DNA of 64,000 bases, from contig JAVJOO010000003.1 of NCBI GenBank assembly GCA_040216735.1, positions 264,746 through 328,745 on the forward strand, written 5' to 3'. This document shows positions 1 through 12,042 of the stretch, piece by piece. Both the position numbers and the translations under genes were made by a program. This DNA comes from Alphaproteobacteria bacterium (lineage in GTDB: Bacteria; Pseudomonadota; Alphaproteobacteria; SHVP01). Below the pieces are notes generated by a model, which made no database searches, was not told the origin of the DNA, and saw nothing but the letters and a program-made list of their open reading frames with translations. Numbering within the stretch: the stretch's first letter is position 1; each line of letters opens with the position of its first letter.

Positions 1-1794
1 CCGGCGCTAACCGAGTTACATCCTCGGATCATGGTAGTCGGAGTCGGCGGTGCCGGTGGCAACGCCGTCAACAATATGATCAACGCAGAGCTAGAAGGCG
101 TCGATTTCGTCGTCGCCAATACCGACGCTCAGTCGTTGGCCCAATCGCGCTCTGATCGGCGCATCCAGCTCGGGATCAACGTGACCCAGGGGCTCGGCGC
201 CGGATCCAATCCGGATGTCGGACGCCGTGCTGCCGAGGAATCGCTGCCCGAAATCATGGAAGCGCTCGCCGGTTCGCACATGGCGTTCATCACAGCGGGA
301 ATGGGCGGTGGCACCGGTACCGGTGCGGCGCCCGTCATCGCACATGCGGCGCGCGAGGCCGGGATTCTCACGGTCGGCGTTGTCACAAAACCGTTCCAAT
401 TCGAGGGCGGGCACCGCATGAAGCTAGCCGACCAGGGTATCGAGGAACTCGAGCGCTACGTTGACACGCTCATCATTATTCCCAACCAGAACCTTTTCCG
501 GGTCGCCAACGAAAAGACGACCTTTGCCGACGCCTTCAAGATGGCCGACGACGTGCTCTATTCGGGCGTTCGCGGCGTTACCGATCTGATGGTGATGCCG
601 GGCCTCATCAACCTCGACTTTGCCGATGTCCGAACCGTTATGGCCGAGATGGGCAAAGCGATGATGGGGACGGGTGAGGCAGAAGGTGAGGGACGCGCAA
701 TCGATGCGGCCGAAGCGGCGATCTCGAACCCGTTGCTCGACGAAGTGTCGATGAAGGGTGCTCGGGGCGTGCTGATCAACATCTCCGGCGGGTCCGACAT
801 GACCCTCTACGAGGTCGACGAAGCGGCCAATCGGATCCGCGACGAGGTCGATCCCGAAGCCAACATCATCTTCGGATCGATCTTCGACGAAACGCTCGAA
901 GGCCGCGTCCGGGTTTCGGTTGTGGCGACCGGTATCGACGTCGAGGAGGCGGCACAGCCACGGCTCCATACGTTGTATCCGGAACCGGTTGCACCACGCC
1001 GGCACATCGAAGAGACCGAGGCAGCCGAGCCTGCGCCGATGCCACAACCGGCATTGGCCTTTGCCCGGCCCCAAGCGGCACCTGTGGTCTCGCGACCGCT
1101 GATGGCCCAGCCTGAAAGTCTTCCGGTTGCTCCGGCTGTCGCATCCGCTGGAGTAGCTTCCGCGGCCACCGCCGTTGCCATGGCTCAGCCGCTGTACGAT
1201 GAACCCCAGGTGCATCAAGCGGTCGCCACGGCCACCGTTACGCGGCCGATCGAGGTCCGAGCCGAATTGGCAAACCCCAAACCGATGGCACCTGTTGCCA
1301 AAAATCCTGCGCCGGTGGCGGCGCAGTCGGCCACGCCAAAGGTTGCCGAGGCGCCGGCACGAGAGCCGTTTATCCCGCCCCGTGCGGCGGCCCCGGCCCG
1401 TCGCGGGCCGTTGTCGAAGGCCGATCCGTTCGCCGAAGCGGCGCTATCGAATGCCGGTGCGGCCGCGCCGAAGAAACGGGTTCGCGGTCCAAGCCTGTTC
1501 GAGCGAATGACCGGTGGCGGGCGCAACCGTAAGGAAGCCGAGCCCGAGGCCGAAAAGGTCTGGGACGCGGTTCTCGCGAAGGAGGCGGGACGTGAAGCCC
1601 AAGCCAAACGGACCGAACCGCGGCTCGACGCAGCACCGGTGGTAAAGCCTAGCGCGGCGGCTGCCGCAAAGCCGCCGGCGCCGGTCGAGGGAAATGACGA
1701 GCCGCAAAAGCCTGCGGCGGCGCCGGACCTGGCGCTGGAGCCCGAGGAGGATCTGTTGGAAATCCCGGCGTTCCTCCGGCGCCAAGCCAACTGA
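1..1794 (+). CDS. ftsZ: Cell division GTPase FtsZ (5' end outside window)
   Basis: FtsZ polymerises into the cytokinetic Z-ring at midcell. The reading frame is open from base 1: the ten codons before the first ATG (position 31) read [10 protein letters not shown], which matches the conserved FtsZ N-terminus, so the true start lies upstream and the gene is cut by the window edge. Visible hallmarks are [13 protein letters not shown], the tubulin/FtsZ signature [10 protein letters not shown], and the C-terminal tail peptide [10 protein letters not shown] that binds FtsA and ZipA-type partners. Between the GTPase core (about residues 1-320) and the tail lies a long Ala/Pro-rich linker, as is usual in alphaproteobacteria. 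lpxC follows on the same strand. Identity is essentially certain. Confidence 0.98.
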   Translation, partial: PALTELHPRIMVVGVGGAGGNAVNNMINAELEGVDFVVANTDAQSLAQSRSDRRIQLGINVTQGLGAGSNPDVGRRAAEESLPEIMEALAGSHMAFITAGMGGGTGTGAAPVIAHAAREAGILTVGVVTKPFQFEGGHRMKLADQGIEELERYVDTLIIIPNQNLFRVANEKTTFADAFKMADDVLYSGVRGVTDLMVMPGLINLDFADVRTVMAEMGKAMMGTGEAEGEGRAIDAAEAAISNPLLDEVSMKGARGVLINISGGSDMTLYEVDEAANRIRDEVDPEANIIFGSIFDETLEGRVRVSVVATGIDVEEAAQPRLHTLYPEPVAPRRHIEETEAAEPAPMPQPALAFARPQAAPVVSRPLMAQPESLPVAPAVASAGVASAATAVAMAQPLYDEPQVHQAVATATVTRPIEVRAELANPKPMAPVAKNPAPVAAQSATPKVAEAPAREPFIPPRAAAPARRGPLSKADPFAEAALSNAGAAAPKKRVRGPSLFERMTGGGRNRKEAEPEAEKVWDAVLAKEAGREAQAKRTEPRLDAAPVVKPSAAAAAKPPAPVEGNDEPQKPAAAPDLALEPEEDLLEIPAFLRRQAN

Positions 1795-1800
1795 CGATAC

Positions 1801-1834
1801 CGGGGCCGGACCGTCCTCCACCGGGCCGGCCCCG
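1801..1834 (+). terminator. GC-rich hairpin after ftsZ
   Basis: A 9-bp perfect stem (CGGGGCCGG pairing with CCGGCCCCG) with a 16-nt loop starts 7 bases after the ftsZ stop. No T-run follows, so it is a terminator-like or mRNA-stabilising hairpin rather than a classical intrinsic terminator. Confidence 0.45.
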
Positions 1835-1903
1835 CGTAACATTGTGTAACAAAGATTGAGTTGTGTGGTGTCGAGGCCGTTGTTACAACAACATCGCAGT
1901 ACT

Positions 1904-1917
1904 ACTACTTAAGTAGT
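1904..1917. promoter_or_regulatory. 14-bp perfect palindrome upstream of lpxC
   Basis: ACTACTTAAGTAGT is a perfect inverted repeat located 50 bases before the lpxC GTG start, in an AT-rich stretch that would suit a promoter (TTAAATAT follows at about 1923). It could be an operator or part of a promoter. No regulator can be named from the sequence. Confidence 0.35.
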
Positions 1918-1966
1918 TGATTTTAAATATTTATCGAGGAGCGAAAGCAAAGCTCCGAGGACGCCA

Positions 1967-2896
1967 GTGAACCATCAACAGACCTTGCGAAACCGTATCT
2001 CTTGCAGTGGGATCGGTTTGCATGGCGGCGCGAAAGTGTCGCTCACCTTACACCCCGCGGCGCCTAATACGGGTATTGTGTTCTACCGTGCCGATGTGCA
2101 CGGCGAGGAGCCCCGGATTACTGCTTCTTATGAGAATGTCACCGAAAGCAGTTTGTGCACGACGATCGCCAACGCTGATGGCGTACGGGTATCGACGATC
2201 GAACATTTGATGGCTGCCCTTTTCGGTTGTGGAATCGACAATGCGCTGATCGAGGTGGACGGTCCTGAAGTCCCGATCATGGACGGCAGCGCGGCGCCGT
2301 TCGTATTTCTCATTGAGTGCGCCGGCATCGTCGATCAGGGGGTGGCCCGGGAAGTGATTCGGGTATTGCGTCCGGTTGAATCCCGCGCAGGCGATGCTGT
2401 GGCACGGTTGTCGCCGGCCGATGGTTTCTCGGTAACCTTTGAGATCGACTATGAATCGGCAGTGATCGGCCACCAGAAGTGTTCGATGGCGCTACAGAAC
2501 GGTGCCTTCAAGTCTGAAATTTGCCGTGCACGGACCTTTGGGTTCGCCCATGAAGTCGATGCGTTGCGCGCGCGCGGTTTGGCGCAAGGCGGTTCGCTCG
2601 ATAACGCGGTTGTGGTTTCCGGCGATGCCGTCATGAATGACGGCGGTTTGCGGTACCGCGACGAATTTGTTCGGCACAAGGTGCTCGATTCAGTAGGCGA
2701 TCTTTTCCTTGCCGGTGCGCGCCTTGAAGGTCACTTCGTCGGCGTCCGCTCCGGACATGCGCTCAACCACCAGTTGCTCCGCGATTTCTTCGCGGATCGG
2801 TCGGCGTGGCGGCGCGAAAAAGCGGTGGAATCCAAAAAGGTCGCGCCGACTTCGGATTGGAATGATGTCAGGGTACCGATGGCCGCAACGGCCTAG
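1967..2896 (+). CDS. lpxC: UDP-3-O-acyl-N-acetylglucosamine deacetylase LpxC
   Basis: LpxC is the zinc-dependent, committed deacetylase of lipid A biosynthesis and acts in the cytosol at the inner membrane. The protein has 309 residues, close to the usual 305. Zinc-ligand regions are visible: TIEHLMAALFG (His about 80), then HKVLDSVGDLFLAG, which supplies His and Asp, and the catalytic His in RSGHALNHQLL. The substrate-loop motif GPEVPIMDGSA is intact. The start is GTG at 1967; the sequence from MNHQQTLRNRI fits LpxC N-termini. It follows ftsZ, the standard order in proteobacteria. Its stop abuts the stop of the convergent XRE gene with no spacer. Confidence 0.97.
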   Translation: MNHQQTLRNRISCSGIGLHGGAKVSLTLHPAAPNTGIVFYRADVHGEEPRITASYENVTESSLCTTIANADGVRVSTIEHLMAALFGCGIDNALIEVDGPEVPIMDGSAAPFVFLIECAGIVDQGVAREVIRVLRPVESRAGDAVARLSPADGFSVTFEIDYESAVIGHQKCSMALQNGAFKSEICRARTFGFAHEVDALRARGLAQGGSLDNAVVVSGDAVMNDGGLRYRDEFVRHKVLDSVGDLFLAGARLEGHFVGVRSGHALNHQLLRDFFADRSAWRREKAVESKKVAPTSDWNDVRVPMAATA

Positions 2897-3268
2897 TCAG
2901 TCGGTCTTTTCGCCCAAATCCTTGAGCAGGCCAACCACAGCGGAACGCACGGCACCGTCGCCAATTTCCGAAAAACTTCGAACTAACTCAACCGTGGACC
3001 GACTTTTTCCCCCGTGTTCAACCGGCGTGCCGAGCAACGACGGGTCTAGGCCATCGAAGAAAAAGCCGATGTCGGAATCCAGTTTTGCCGCGATCTCGTA
3101 GAGTCGACCAGCGCTGACTCGGTTGGCCGCAGTCTCGTATTTCTGAACCTGTTGGTACGATATCCCCAAGGCGTCGGCGAGTTGCTCCTGGGTCAGACCC
3201 AACAGGTTGCGTCGTTTGCGAATTTGCCGACCGACATGGTCGTCGATCTTCTTGGCGAGGTCACTCAT
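2897..3268 (-). CDS. XRE-family helix-turn-helix regulator
   Basis: A 123-residue DNA-binding protein starting at MSDLAKKIDDHVG. Residues about 12-70 form a Cro/C1-type HTH (RRNLLGLTQEQLADALGISYQ, then VQKYETAANRVSAGRLYEIA). The C-terminal 45 residues end in a leucine-rich segment and may mediate oligomerisation. A longer in-frame extension upstream overlaps bamD and shows no family resemblance, so ATG at 3268 is preferred. The gene is convergent with lpxC and divergent from bamD, sharing a 144-bp intergenic region with it. Target genes are unknown; control of its own promoter or of bamD is possible. Confidence 0.88.
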   Translation of the reverse strand: MSDLAKKIDDHVGRQIRKRRNLLGLTQEQLADALGISYQQVQKYETAANRVSAGRLYEIAAKLDSDIGFFFDGLDPSLLGTPVEHGGKSRSTVELVRSFSEIGDGAVRSAVVGLLKDLGEKTD

Positions 3269-3412
3269 GCGGTTCCCGGTCTTCGCTTTGCAACCCGCAG
3301 GGATCGTGATATCGCAATCCCGTTGAGCAAGGTGGGCACCGATGATACCATTTTCCGGCGAGTGCGCGGCACTGAATCGCAACCGATACCGGCAGATATT
3401 GGAGGTTTCCAC

Positions 3413-4228
3413 GTGAGGCGATGGTTCCGAACCGCCGCCGTTGCGATCGTTGTGACGGTTGCGGTGGCTGGCTGCGGCGCGAACCGCAACGATGTTGCTT
3501 ATGTCGAGCGACCGGTTGAAGAGCTCTACAACCAAGCGATGGATAACCTGATTGCCGGCGATTACAGTGCGGCTGCCGGGAACTTCGACGAAGTCGAGCG
3601 CCAACACCCCTATTCGATTTGGGCCTCGCGGGCGCAGTTGATGACGGCTTTTTCTCACTACCAGGCCAACAAGTTCGACGACGCGGTGATCGCCGCCCAG
3701 CGCTATATTCAGCTCCATCCAGGTTCCGAAGACGTTGCTTACGCGTATTACCTGATCGGTGTGTCCTACTATGAGCAAATCGTCGATGTCGGACGCGATC
3801 AGAAGTTGACGGAGTTAGCGTTGCGCGGCCTCGACGATGTCGTGCGGCGTTTTCCTGAGAGCGAATACGCCCGCGATGCCCGTCTCAAGATCGACCTGAC
3901 GCGCGATCACCTTGCTGGCAAAGAAATGGAAATTGGCCGCTACTATCAGCGTCGAGGAAGGGATTTGGCGGCACTCAATCGCTTCAAGCAGGTGATTGTG
4001 GACTATCAGACGACGACCCACGTTCCCGAAGCGTTGCACCGTCTGACAGAGACCTACCTCGCGCTCGGGCTGGAAACCGAGGCCCAGTCTGCGGCTGCGG
4101 TCCTCGGGTACAACTACCCCGGCAGCGATTGGTATGCGGACGCCTACCGGCTCCTGAAGGGAGAGAATCTCGAGCCGGTCGAAGATGAAGGGTCGTTTAT
4201 CTCGCGCACCTTCCGCCGGGTGTTCTAA
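3413..4228 (+). CDS. bamD: Outer membrane assembly lipoprotein BamD
   Basis: BamD is the essential lipoprotein of the BAM complex that inserts beta-barrels into the outer membrane. The chosen start is GTG at 3413, with GGAGG at 3401-3405 as ribosome binding site. This gives a 271-residue precursor with a lipoprotein signal (TVAVAGC, lipidated Cys 21). The rest is TPR-like (tetratricopeptide) repeats: YNQAMDNLIAGDYSAAAGNF, then HPYSIWASRAQLMTAFSHYQ, GSEDVAYAYYLIGVSYYEQI and later repeats, as in BamD/ComL. A longer upstream frame would run into the divergent XRE gene and lose the signal peptide. recN begins 5 bp downstream, so the two are probably co-transcribed. Confidence 0.95.
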   Translation: MRRWFRTAAVAIVVTVAVAGCGANRNDVAYVERPVEELYNQAMDNLIAGDYSAAAGNFDEVERQHPYSIWASRAQLMTAFSHYQANKFDDAVIAAQRYIQLHPGSEDVAYAYYLIGVSYYEQIVDVGRDQKLTELALRGLDDVVRRFPESEYARDARLKIDLTRDHLAGKEMEIGRYYQRRGRDLAALNRFKQVIVDYQTTTHVPEALHRLTETYLALGLETEAQSAAAVLGYNYPGSDWYADAYRLLKGENLEPVEDEGSFISRTFRRVF

Positions 4229-4233
4229 CTCCC

Positions 4234-5913
4234 ATGCTGTTAACCCTGTCCATCAGGGATATCGTGATCGTCGAACGTTTGACTATCGGATTCCATCCCG
4301 GCCTGAATGTGCTGACAGGCGAAACCGGGGCCGGCAAGTCAATACTCTTGGATGCACTTGGATTGGCGCTCGGCGAACGTGCGGATTCATCCTTGGTGCG
4401 ATCCGGTAAACCCCAAGCTGTCGTGAGTGCAGTTTTCGAGATCGGGGAACGTGCCGCAGTGCGCGATCTAGCGGCCGAACACGGGATCGAGGTCGACGAC
4501 ACCCTGGTCCTGCGCCGAACGTTGTCTGCCGACGGGCGTAGCCGCGCATTTCTCAACGATGAGCCCGTCAGTGTCGGCTTCCTGCGCCAAATCGGTGGTC
4601 TATTGATCGAAATTCAGGTGCAGAGCGAAAGCCATGCACTCTTGTCTGCGGGCAATCATCGGAGGTTGTTGGATCTCTATGGCGGTCTGCGACGCCCGCT
4701 TGAACGCCTAAGCGCGCTCCATAACGCATGGCGGAATGCAGCGGCGGCTTTGGCCGAAACTGAAAGCGAACTAGCCCGCGCTAGGGCAGAGGAAGAGTTC
4801 CTGCGGCACGCTGTCGATGAGTTGACGGCACTTGCGCCCCGTGCTGGCGAGGAGGACGAGCTCAACGATCGACGGACGGTACTCAAACATGGTGAGAAGT
4901 TGACCCAGGCTTTGAGCGCCGCGCGCGCCGAACTTGGTGAAGATACCGGCGTATCGGATCGTTTGCGGGTCGCCCAGCGCATTTTGGAGCGCGTTTCGGG
5001 GGATGCGGCGGGCGCGCTCGACCTAGCTGTTAGTGCTCTTCAACGCGCGGCGATCGAAACCGATGAAGCGGTCGAAGCGCTCGAGCAAGCCGCGACCAAT
5101 CTGGACCTCGGTGCAGGAAGTCTTGAGGAACTGGAAGACCGTCTATTTGCGCTACGGGCGGTTGCTCGCAAACACGGTTGCGAAATTGGTTCGCTCGCTG
5201 CGCTCCGAACTGACTTCGAATCTCAGCTAGAAACGATTCAGCTTGGCGACACGCGCCTTGCCGAGTTTCGCAAGCTGGCGGTAACCGCCCAGCAAGCGTT
5301 CGCGGCCGAGGCGGAAGCTGTTTCGCAAAAGCGCGCAAAGGCCGGTAAGGCGTTGGAAAAGGCGATTGCAAAGGAACTCGCGCCGCTAAAATTGGACGGG
5401 GCAGGATTCAAGGTCGTGTTGCGCCGTCGCGAACCGACCGAATGGTCGAAGGACGGCATGGACGATGTCGCCTTCGAGGCCGTGACCAACACGGGCCAAG
5501 CTTACGCCCCGCTGGCGCGCATTGCGTCCGGCGGTGAATTGAGCCGCTTCATGCTAGCACTTCAGGTTGTCCTTGCCGGCCAGGATCAAGTGCCGACGTT
5601 GGTGTTCGATGAGGCCGATTCCGGCATCGGCGGCGCCACCGCTGCAGCCGTCGGCGACCGGCTCCTAGCCTTAGCAAAGGAACATCAGGTGTTGGTTGTG
5701 ACGCATTCTCCACAGGTGGCGGCACGCGGGCAGTACCACTGGCGGATTGCCAAGGGGCCGGGCGGCAACGGGAAATCGATGACGACAGTCGGTGTCGAGG
5801 AGCTTGAGTCCGATCAGCGGCGTGAGGAAATCGCGCGCATGCTTTCAGGAGAGGTGGTGACCGAGGAGGCGCGTGCCCAAGCGGCTCGACTGATCGAACA
5901 GGCGGGCGGTTGA
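4234..5913 (+). CDS. recN: DNA repair ATPase RecN
   Basis: RecN is an SMC-like ATPase that acts on double-strand breaks with RecA. At 559 residues it has the normal length. The N-terminal half carries the Walker A motif TGETGAGKSILLDAL (about residues 29-43). The middle is a long coiled-coil region rich in Ala, Glu and Arg. The C-terminal half has the ABC signature region ASGGELSRFMLALQ, Walker B LVFDEADSGIGG, and the switch histidine in VVTHSPQVAA. The start is ATG at 4234, five bases after bamD. The ligA start lies 3 bases past its stop, so bamD-recN-ligA form one transcription unit. Confidence 0.97.
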   Translation: MLLTLSIRDIVIVERLTIGFHPGLNVLTGETGAGKSILLDALGLALGERADSSLVRSGKPQAVVSAVFEIGERAAVRDLAAEHGIEVDDTLVLRRTLSADGRSRAFLNDEPVSVGFLRQIGGLLIEIQVQSESHALLSAGNHRRLLDLYGGLRRPLERLSALHNAWRNAAAALAETESELARARAEEEFLRHAVDELTALAPRAGEEDELNDRRTVLKHGEKLTQALSAARAELGEDTGVSDRLRVAQRILERVSGDAAGALDLAVSALQRAAIETDEAVEALEQAATNLDLGAGSLEELEDRLFALRAVARKHGCEIGSLAALRTDFESQLETIQLGDTRLAEFRKLAVTAQQAFAAEAEAVSQKRAKAGKALEKAIAKELAPLKLDGAGFKVVLRRREPTEWSKDGMDDVAFEAVTNTGQAYAPLARIASGGELSRFMLALQVVLAGQDQVPTLVFDEADSGIGGATAAAVGDRLLALAKEHQVLVVTHSPQVAARGQYHWRIAKGPGGNGKSMTTVGVEELESDQRREEIARMLSGEVVTEEARAQAARLIEQAGG

Positions 5914-8491
<2,578 letters not shown>

Positions 8492-8495
<4 letters not shown>

Positions 8496-10291
8496 GGGTT
8501 GCGCTCGATCGGCGCGGTGGCGACCGCTAGCCAGGTTTGGGTGGCGGCATCGACCAGTGGTGCCAAGGTGTTGTTCACGCGCGCGTGGTAGGCATCAAGC
8601 CAGTCCAATTCTTCCTCCGTCATCAGGTTTGTTGCCACCAACTGCCGGTCGATCGGCGCAAGGGTCAGCGTTTCAAACGAGAGCATCTTACGTTCGCCCC
8701 CGTCGATCGGCGGCGCCTCGTGGACGGCGACCAAGTTCTCGATCCGGATGCCGTAAGTCCCCTCTTTGTAATAACCCGGCTCGTTCGAAACGATCATTCC
8801 AGGACGAAGTGCCTCCCTGCTCGGCATCTTCGAGATGCGATGGGGCCCTTCGTGGACATTGAGATGCGCGCCGACGCCGTGTCCCGTTCCGTGATCGAAA
8901 TCTAAACCCGCAGCCCACAGCGGAGCGCGCGCGAGAACGTCGATTTGACTACCGCTGGTTCCCTCGACAAAGGTGGCGGTCGCCAACGCTATGTGTCCCT
9001 TCAGGACGCGGGTGAAGCGGTCTTTCTGCTCGGCGCTCGGCGGTCCAAGCGCGATTGTGCGGGTCACGTCGGTTGTGCCGTCGCGGTACTGCGCGCCGGA
9101 GTCAACTAAAAGCAGATCGCCGTGCGCGAGACGCCGTGCGCGGCCTGGTATTGCGCGGTAGTGGACGATTGCGCCGTTGGGGCCGGACCCGGCAATCGTC
9201 GGGAAGCTCAAACCGGTGAATAGGTTGTTCTCTCGCCGGAAGGCCTCTAGGCGGTCGGCTACAGCGATTTCATCGATCCCACCGTTAGCCAGGGCGCCCG
9301 GCAGCCACGCCAGAAATCGGGTCAAGGCGGCACCGTCGCGCACGTGGGCCGCGCGCATTCCGGCGAGTTCGACGTCGTTCTTGCACGCTTTGGGAAGCAG
9401 GCAGGGATCTGGCGCACGCGATACCTGAGCGCCTGCGCCGCGTAGCGCCGCATCGATCCAACTTGCCGTGCTGGTCGGGTCGATTTGGACCCGCCGTTCA
9501 TGTTCTCCGAGAAAGGTGAGGGCCGGCCCGAGCTCATCCGTCGGCATCACGACGATGTCGTTGCCGAGCGACGCCGATAGGTCGTCGCTGACCTTATCCA
9601 GGTCGACAAACCAATCAACCCGCGAATCGTTGTGCAGCAACGCAAAGGACAGGGTAACCGGGGTATATTCCAGATCGGCGCCACGAATATTCAGCAACCA
9701 GGCGATCGAGTCCGGCGCGGTGAGGACCGCGACATCGACTTTGCCGTCGCTCAAGGATTGGGCGACCCGCTGGCGTTTTGAAGCTGACGTTTCGCCGGCG
9801 AAGTTGAGCGGGTAGGCGACAGCGGGGGTCTTCGGCGGGGCCGGGCGGTCCGTCCAAACGGCGTCGAGCGGGTTGTTGTCGCAGGCCACTAATGTACCGC
9901 CTGCATCGCGGCATGCTTTTTCAAAATTGTCGACGCCGGTCGGCGTGTGCAGCCAGGGGTCGTAGCCAAGTCGTCCCTTGCCCAAGTTGGCGGTTATCCA
10001 TGCTGTCGGCGGATCGTCCACAAGATGATGCGGTGCGAACGCATCGGAATCGACCTGCTGGCGAACCTGGAGGGTGTAGCGCCCATCCACGAAGATCGCC
10101 GCTCTGTCGGCCAGAACCACGGCGATTCCGGCGGACCCGGTAAACCCGGTTAACCATGCCAGTCTCTGGGCATGGGGTGGAATCCATTCGCCCTGGTGCT
10201 CGTCCTGTAGGGGCACCAGAAAACCGGCGAGATTGCGCCGCATTAGTTCGGCGCGCAGTTCGGCAAGCCGCATGGGGTATAGATTGGTCAT
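8492..10291 (-). CDS. Xaa-Pro aminopeptidase (M24B, aminopeptidase P)
   Basis: A metallopeptidase that removes an N-terminal residue preceding proline. It has 599 residues from ATG at 10291 (MTNLYPMRLAELR), in the range of the large three-domain aminopeptidase P form. Two creatinase-like N-terminal domains precede the pita-bread domain. All five metal ligands are visible: Asp in LLLVDSGAQY, Asp in GTTDVTRTIAL, His in FDHGTGHGVGAHLNVHEGP, Glu in MIVSNEPGYY and Glu in GIRIENLVAVHE. A 16-residue in-frame extension to 10339 looks unlike the family. The gene is divergent from the DUF1127 gene at 10458. Confidence 0.94.
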
Positions 10292-10457
10292 CGTTGCATT
10301 ATGCCTTGGTAGGCCTTCGGGGCCATGCGCTTTTCGCAATGCTGCGTTGCGATATGATCTCTTCTAAATTGCTGAAATATGGTTGAAATTCCCATCTTGC
10401 AACGCAACATATCCCGTGAAGCCGAGTAACCGTTTTTTTGGAGTAGTGAAAGTGACC

Positions 10458-10742
10458 ATGAGTAACGTCGAACGCAACCGCAATGATGATGAGGCGCACC
10501 GTCTGATCGAGGCAGCCCGGGCGCTACGCGCCCAGTATGTGGCAACCCTGGGCCAGCGCCTTTGGGCGCGGCTAGCCGCGGGTTATACCGCCATGCGCGC
10601 GGCCCATGCTCGCCGTACGGCTTATCGCGCGTTGAGCACCCTTGACCAACATACCTTGATGGACGTGGGACTCGACCGCATGGTCGGCGAGTTTGGCGCC
10701 TATCGCCCGGCCAACGAAAATCGACCGCGCAACGTCGCGTAG
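10458..10742 (+). CDS. Small DUF1127 (YjiS-like) protein 1
   Basis: A 94-residue protein whose C-terminal half carries the arginine-rich DUF1127 motif RALSTLDQHTLMDVGLDR (residues 57-74). In other alphaproteobacteria small DUF1127 proteins influence RNA turnover, phosphate and carbon metabolism; their molecular action is poorly known. The N-terminal half is charged and helical (DDEAHRLIEAARALRAQYV). The start is ATG at 10458; an upstream in-frame stretch from 10383 is not family-like. A strong terminator follows at 10776. A second DUF1127 gene of the same length lies next, suggesting an old duplication. Confidence 0.8.
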   Translation: MSNVERNRNDDEAHRLIEAARALRAQYVATLGQRLWARLAAGYTAMRAAHARRTAYRALSTLDQHTLMDVGLDRMVGEFGAYRPANENRPRNVA

Positions 10743-10775
10743 CGCAGCTTCGACGCCGTCCATCGGATCGACCTG

Positions 10776-10804
10776 AAACGCCGGCCTTCGGGTCGGCGTT
10801 TTGC
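10776..10804 (+). terminator. Intrinsic terminator after first DUF1127 gene
   Basis: AAACGCCGGCC, a TTCG tetraloop, then GGTCGGCGTTT form an 11-bp stem with one G-U pair. The T-run is short (TTTTG). It sits 33 bases after the stop codon at 10742 and separates the two DUF1127 genes into distinct transcription units. Confidence 0.8.
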
Positions 10805-10914
10805 TGTTCGCCGGCGCAGCGTTCACAGCCTAGCGATCCCACTGCAGGCACAGTTGAAGTCTCCCACGGTTGCTCCAACATGAAAGCAAACAGAAAGCTT
10901 GTGACGGGAAAATC

Positions 10915-11199
10915 ATGACACTCAATCGGTTCGACGAACGGGGCTACGGACTGGTCGCTGCGGCTGTGCGGATTGTCGAGTCGCCGCTTCGCCTGTGGCG
11001 TACCAACCGACGGCAGTTTCGCCGCTTCCTTGCGTTTTCTGCCATCGATTCCCATACACTCGACGACATAGGTCTGCGCCGGAGCATCTTTGTCGCCGTG
11101 CGGAGCGACGACAAGGTCCGCACGCACCTTCATGCGGGTCTTTCTAGGGCGACCCTAAGGTCGGCGAAAAACAATCGTTACCCAATCGCCGAGGCGTAG
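10915..11199 (+). CDS. Small DUF1127 (YjiS-like) protein 2
   Basis: A 94-residue basic protein carrying the DUF1127-type motif LAFSAIDSHTLDDIGLRR (residues 39-56), preceded by RTNRRQFRRF. The motif matches that of the upstream neighbour, but its position is more N-terminal, and the C-terminal tail is different (RSAKNNRYPIAEA). The start is ATG at 10915 (MTLNRFDERGYG); a TTG at 10870 in the same frame is an alternative. Its last 45 bases overlap the 3' end of convergent prmA, so antisense pairing of the two mRNAs is possible. Function is unknown beyond the family's link to RNA and metabolism regulation. Confidence 0.7.
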   Translation: MTLNRFDERGYGLVAAAVRIVESPLRLWRTNRRQFRRFLAFSAIDSHTLDDIGLRRSIFVAVRSDDKVRTHLHAGLSRATLRSAKNNRYPIAEA

Positions 11200-12021
11200 C
11201 GTCTCGGCAAGCTGGAAGCCAGCGGCCCGATAGGCCGCAACGACCTGCGCGGTTTGCACGGCCAGGATGCCCGACACCACGATTCGGCCGCCAGGCGCGG
11301 CATGGCGCCTAACCGCCGGTGCTAACGCTGCCAGCGGGCCTGCGAGGATATTCGCGACAATCAAGTCGAACGGTGCTGCCGCTACAATCGAACGACCGCT
11401 CACCCCCTCGGCGAGGACGCATCGCACCGAAGCGGCTACGCCGTTTTGCCGGACGACATGGCTTGCGACCTGTATAGCCTTTGGATCATTGTCACTCGCG
11501 ACGATGCGTGCGGGCCACGTCTTCGCCGCAGCAACTGCCAATATTCCTGTACCCGTTCCGACATCCAATATTTTCTCCGGCGCGAAGCGACGGCTGAGTC
11601 GATCCAACGCGATTAGGCAACCCTTAGTCGATTCGTGATGCCCGGTGCCAAAGGCGGAGGCTGCGTCGACCAGAATGGGGATGCGACCGTCGCGCGGCGG
11701 TAACGGAACGTGACTGCCGAAGATCCAATAGCGGCCCGCGCCGATTGCCGGCATGTCGCGCTGTACTTTGGCGACCCAATCTTGGTCAAGAACGGGCACA
11801 GGTGCAGCGACTTGCTCGTCGACTTGGAGTGCGAGACGAAGCTTGGACAGAAGGTCGCCGTCCGGTTCGGATTCGGTAAGTGCAGTGATCCGCCAGACCT
11901 GGCCTTCCTCAAACCGAGACGTGGCCAGGAGGCTGTTGCCGAAGATCGCCTCAAAATGGTCTTCGACATCGGCACAGCGTGCCGCCTCCGCGCGGACGGA
12001 TGTCTCCCAGGACGTCGTCAA
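11155..12021 (-). CDS. prmA: Ribosomal protein L11 methyltransferase PrmA
   Basis: PrmA uses S-adenosylmethionine to methylate lysines and the N-terminal amino group of ribosomal protein L11. At 288 residues it matches the family. An N-terminal substrate-recognition domain is followed by a linker motif AFGTGHHESTKGCL (about residues 127-140), the SAM-binding motif I LDVGTGTGILAVAAAK, the acidic motif II VASDNDP, and the family motif IVANILAGPL. It lies 21 bp downstream of the uvrD-type helicase gene on the same strand, so co-transcription is likely. The 3' end overlaps the second DUF1127 gene. Confidence 0.95.
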   Translation of the reverse strand: MTTSWETSVRAEAARCADVEDHFEAIFGNSLLATSRFEEGQVWRITALTESEPDGDLLSKLRLALQVDEQVAAPVPVLDQDWVAKVQRDMPAIGAGRYWIFGSHVPLPPRDGRIPILVDAASAFGTGHHESTKGCLIALDRLSRRFAPEKILDVGTGTGILAVAAAKTWPARIVASDNDPKAIQVASHVVRQNGVAASVRCVLAEGVSGRSIVAAAPFDLIVANILAGPLAALAPAVRRHAAPGGRIVVSGILAVQTAQVVAAYRAAGFQLAETLRLGDWVTIVFRRP

Positions 12022-12042
12022 TTGATCACCTGAAACGAAAGG

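Noticed and set aside
424-1218. 264-residue minus-strand ORF across ftsZ
   Set aside because: Overlaps the conserved GTPase coding frame and has a composition typical of GC-rich antisense frames.
3269-3778. N-terminal extension of the XRE regulator into bamD
   Set aside because: Only the last 123 residues match a regulator; the extension is antisense to bamD coding sequence.
10343-10406. TGCGTTGC and GCAACGCA inverted arms between aminopeptidase P and DUF1127 genes
   Set aside because: Arms are only 8 bp and 48 bases apart, which could occur by chance in a GC-rich genome.
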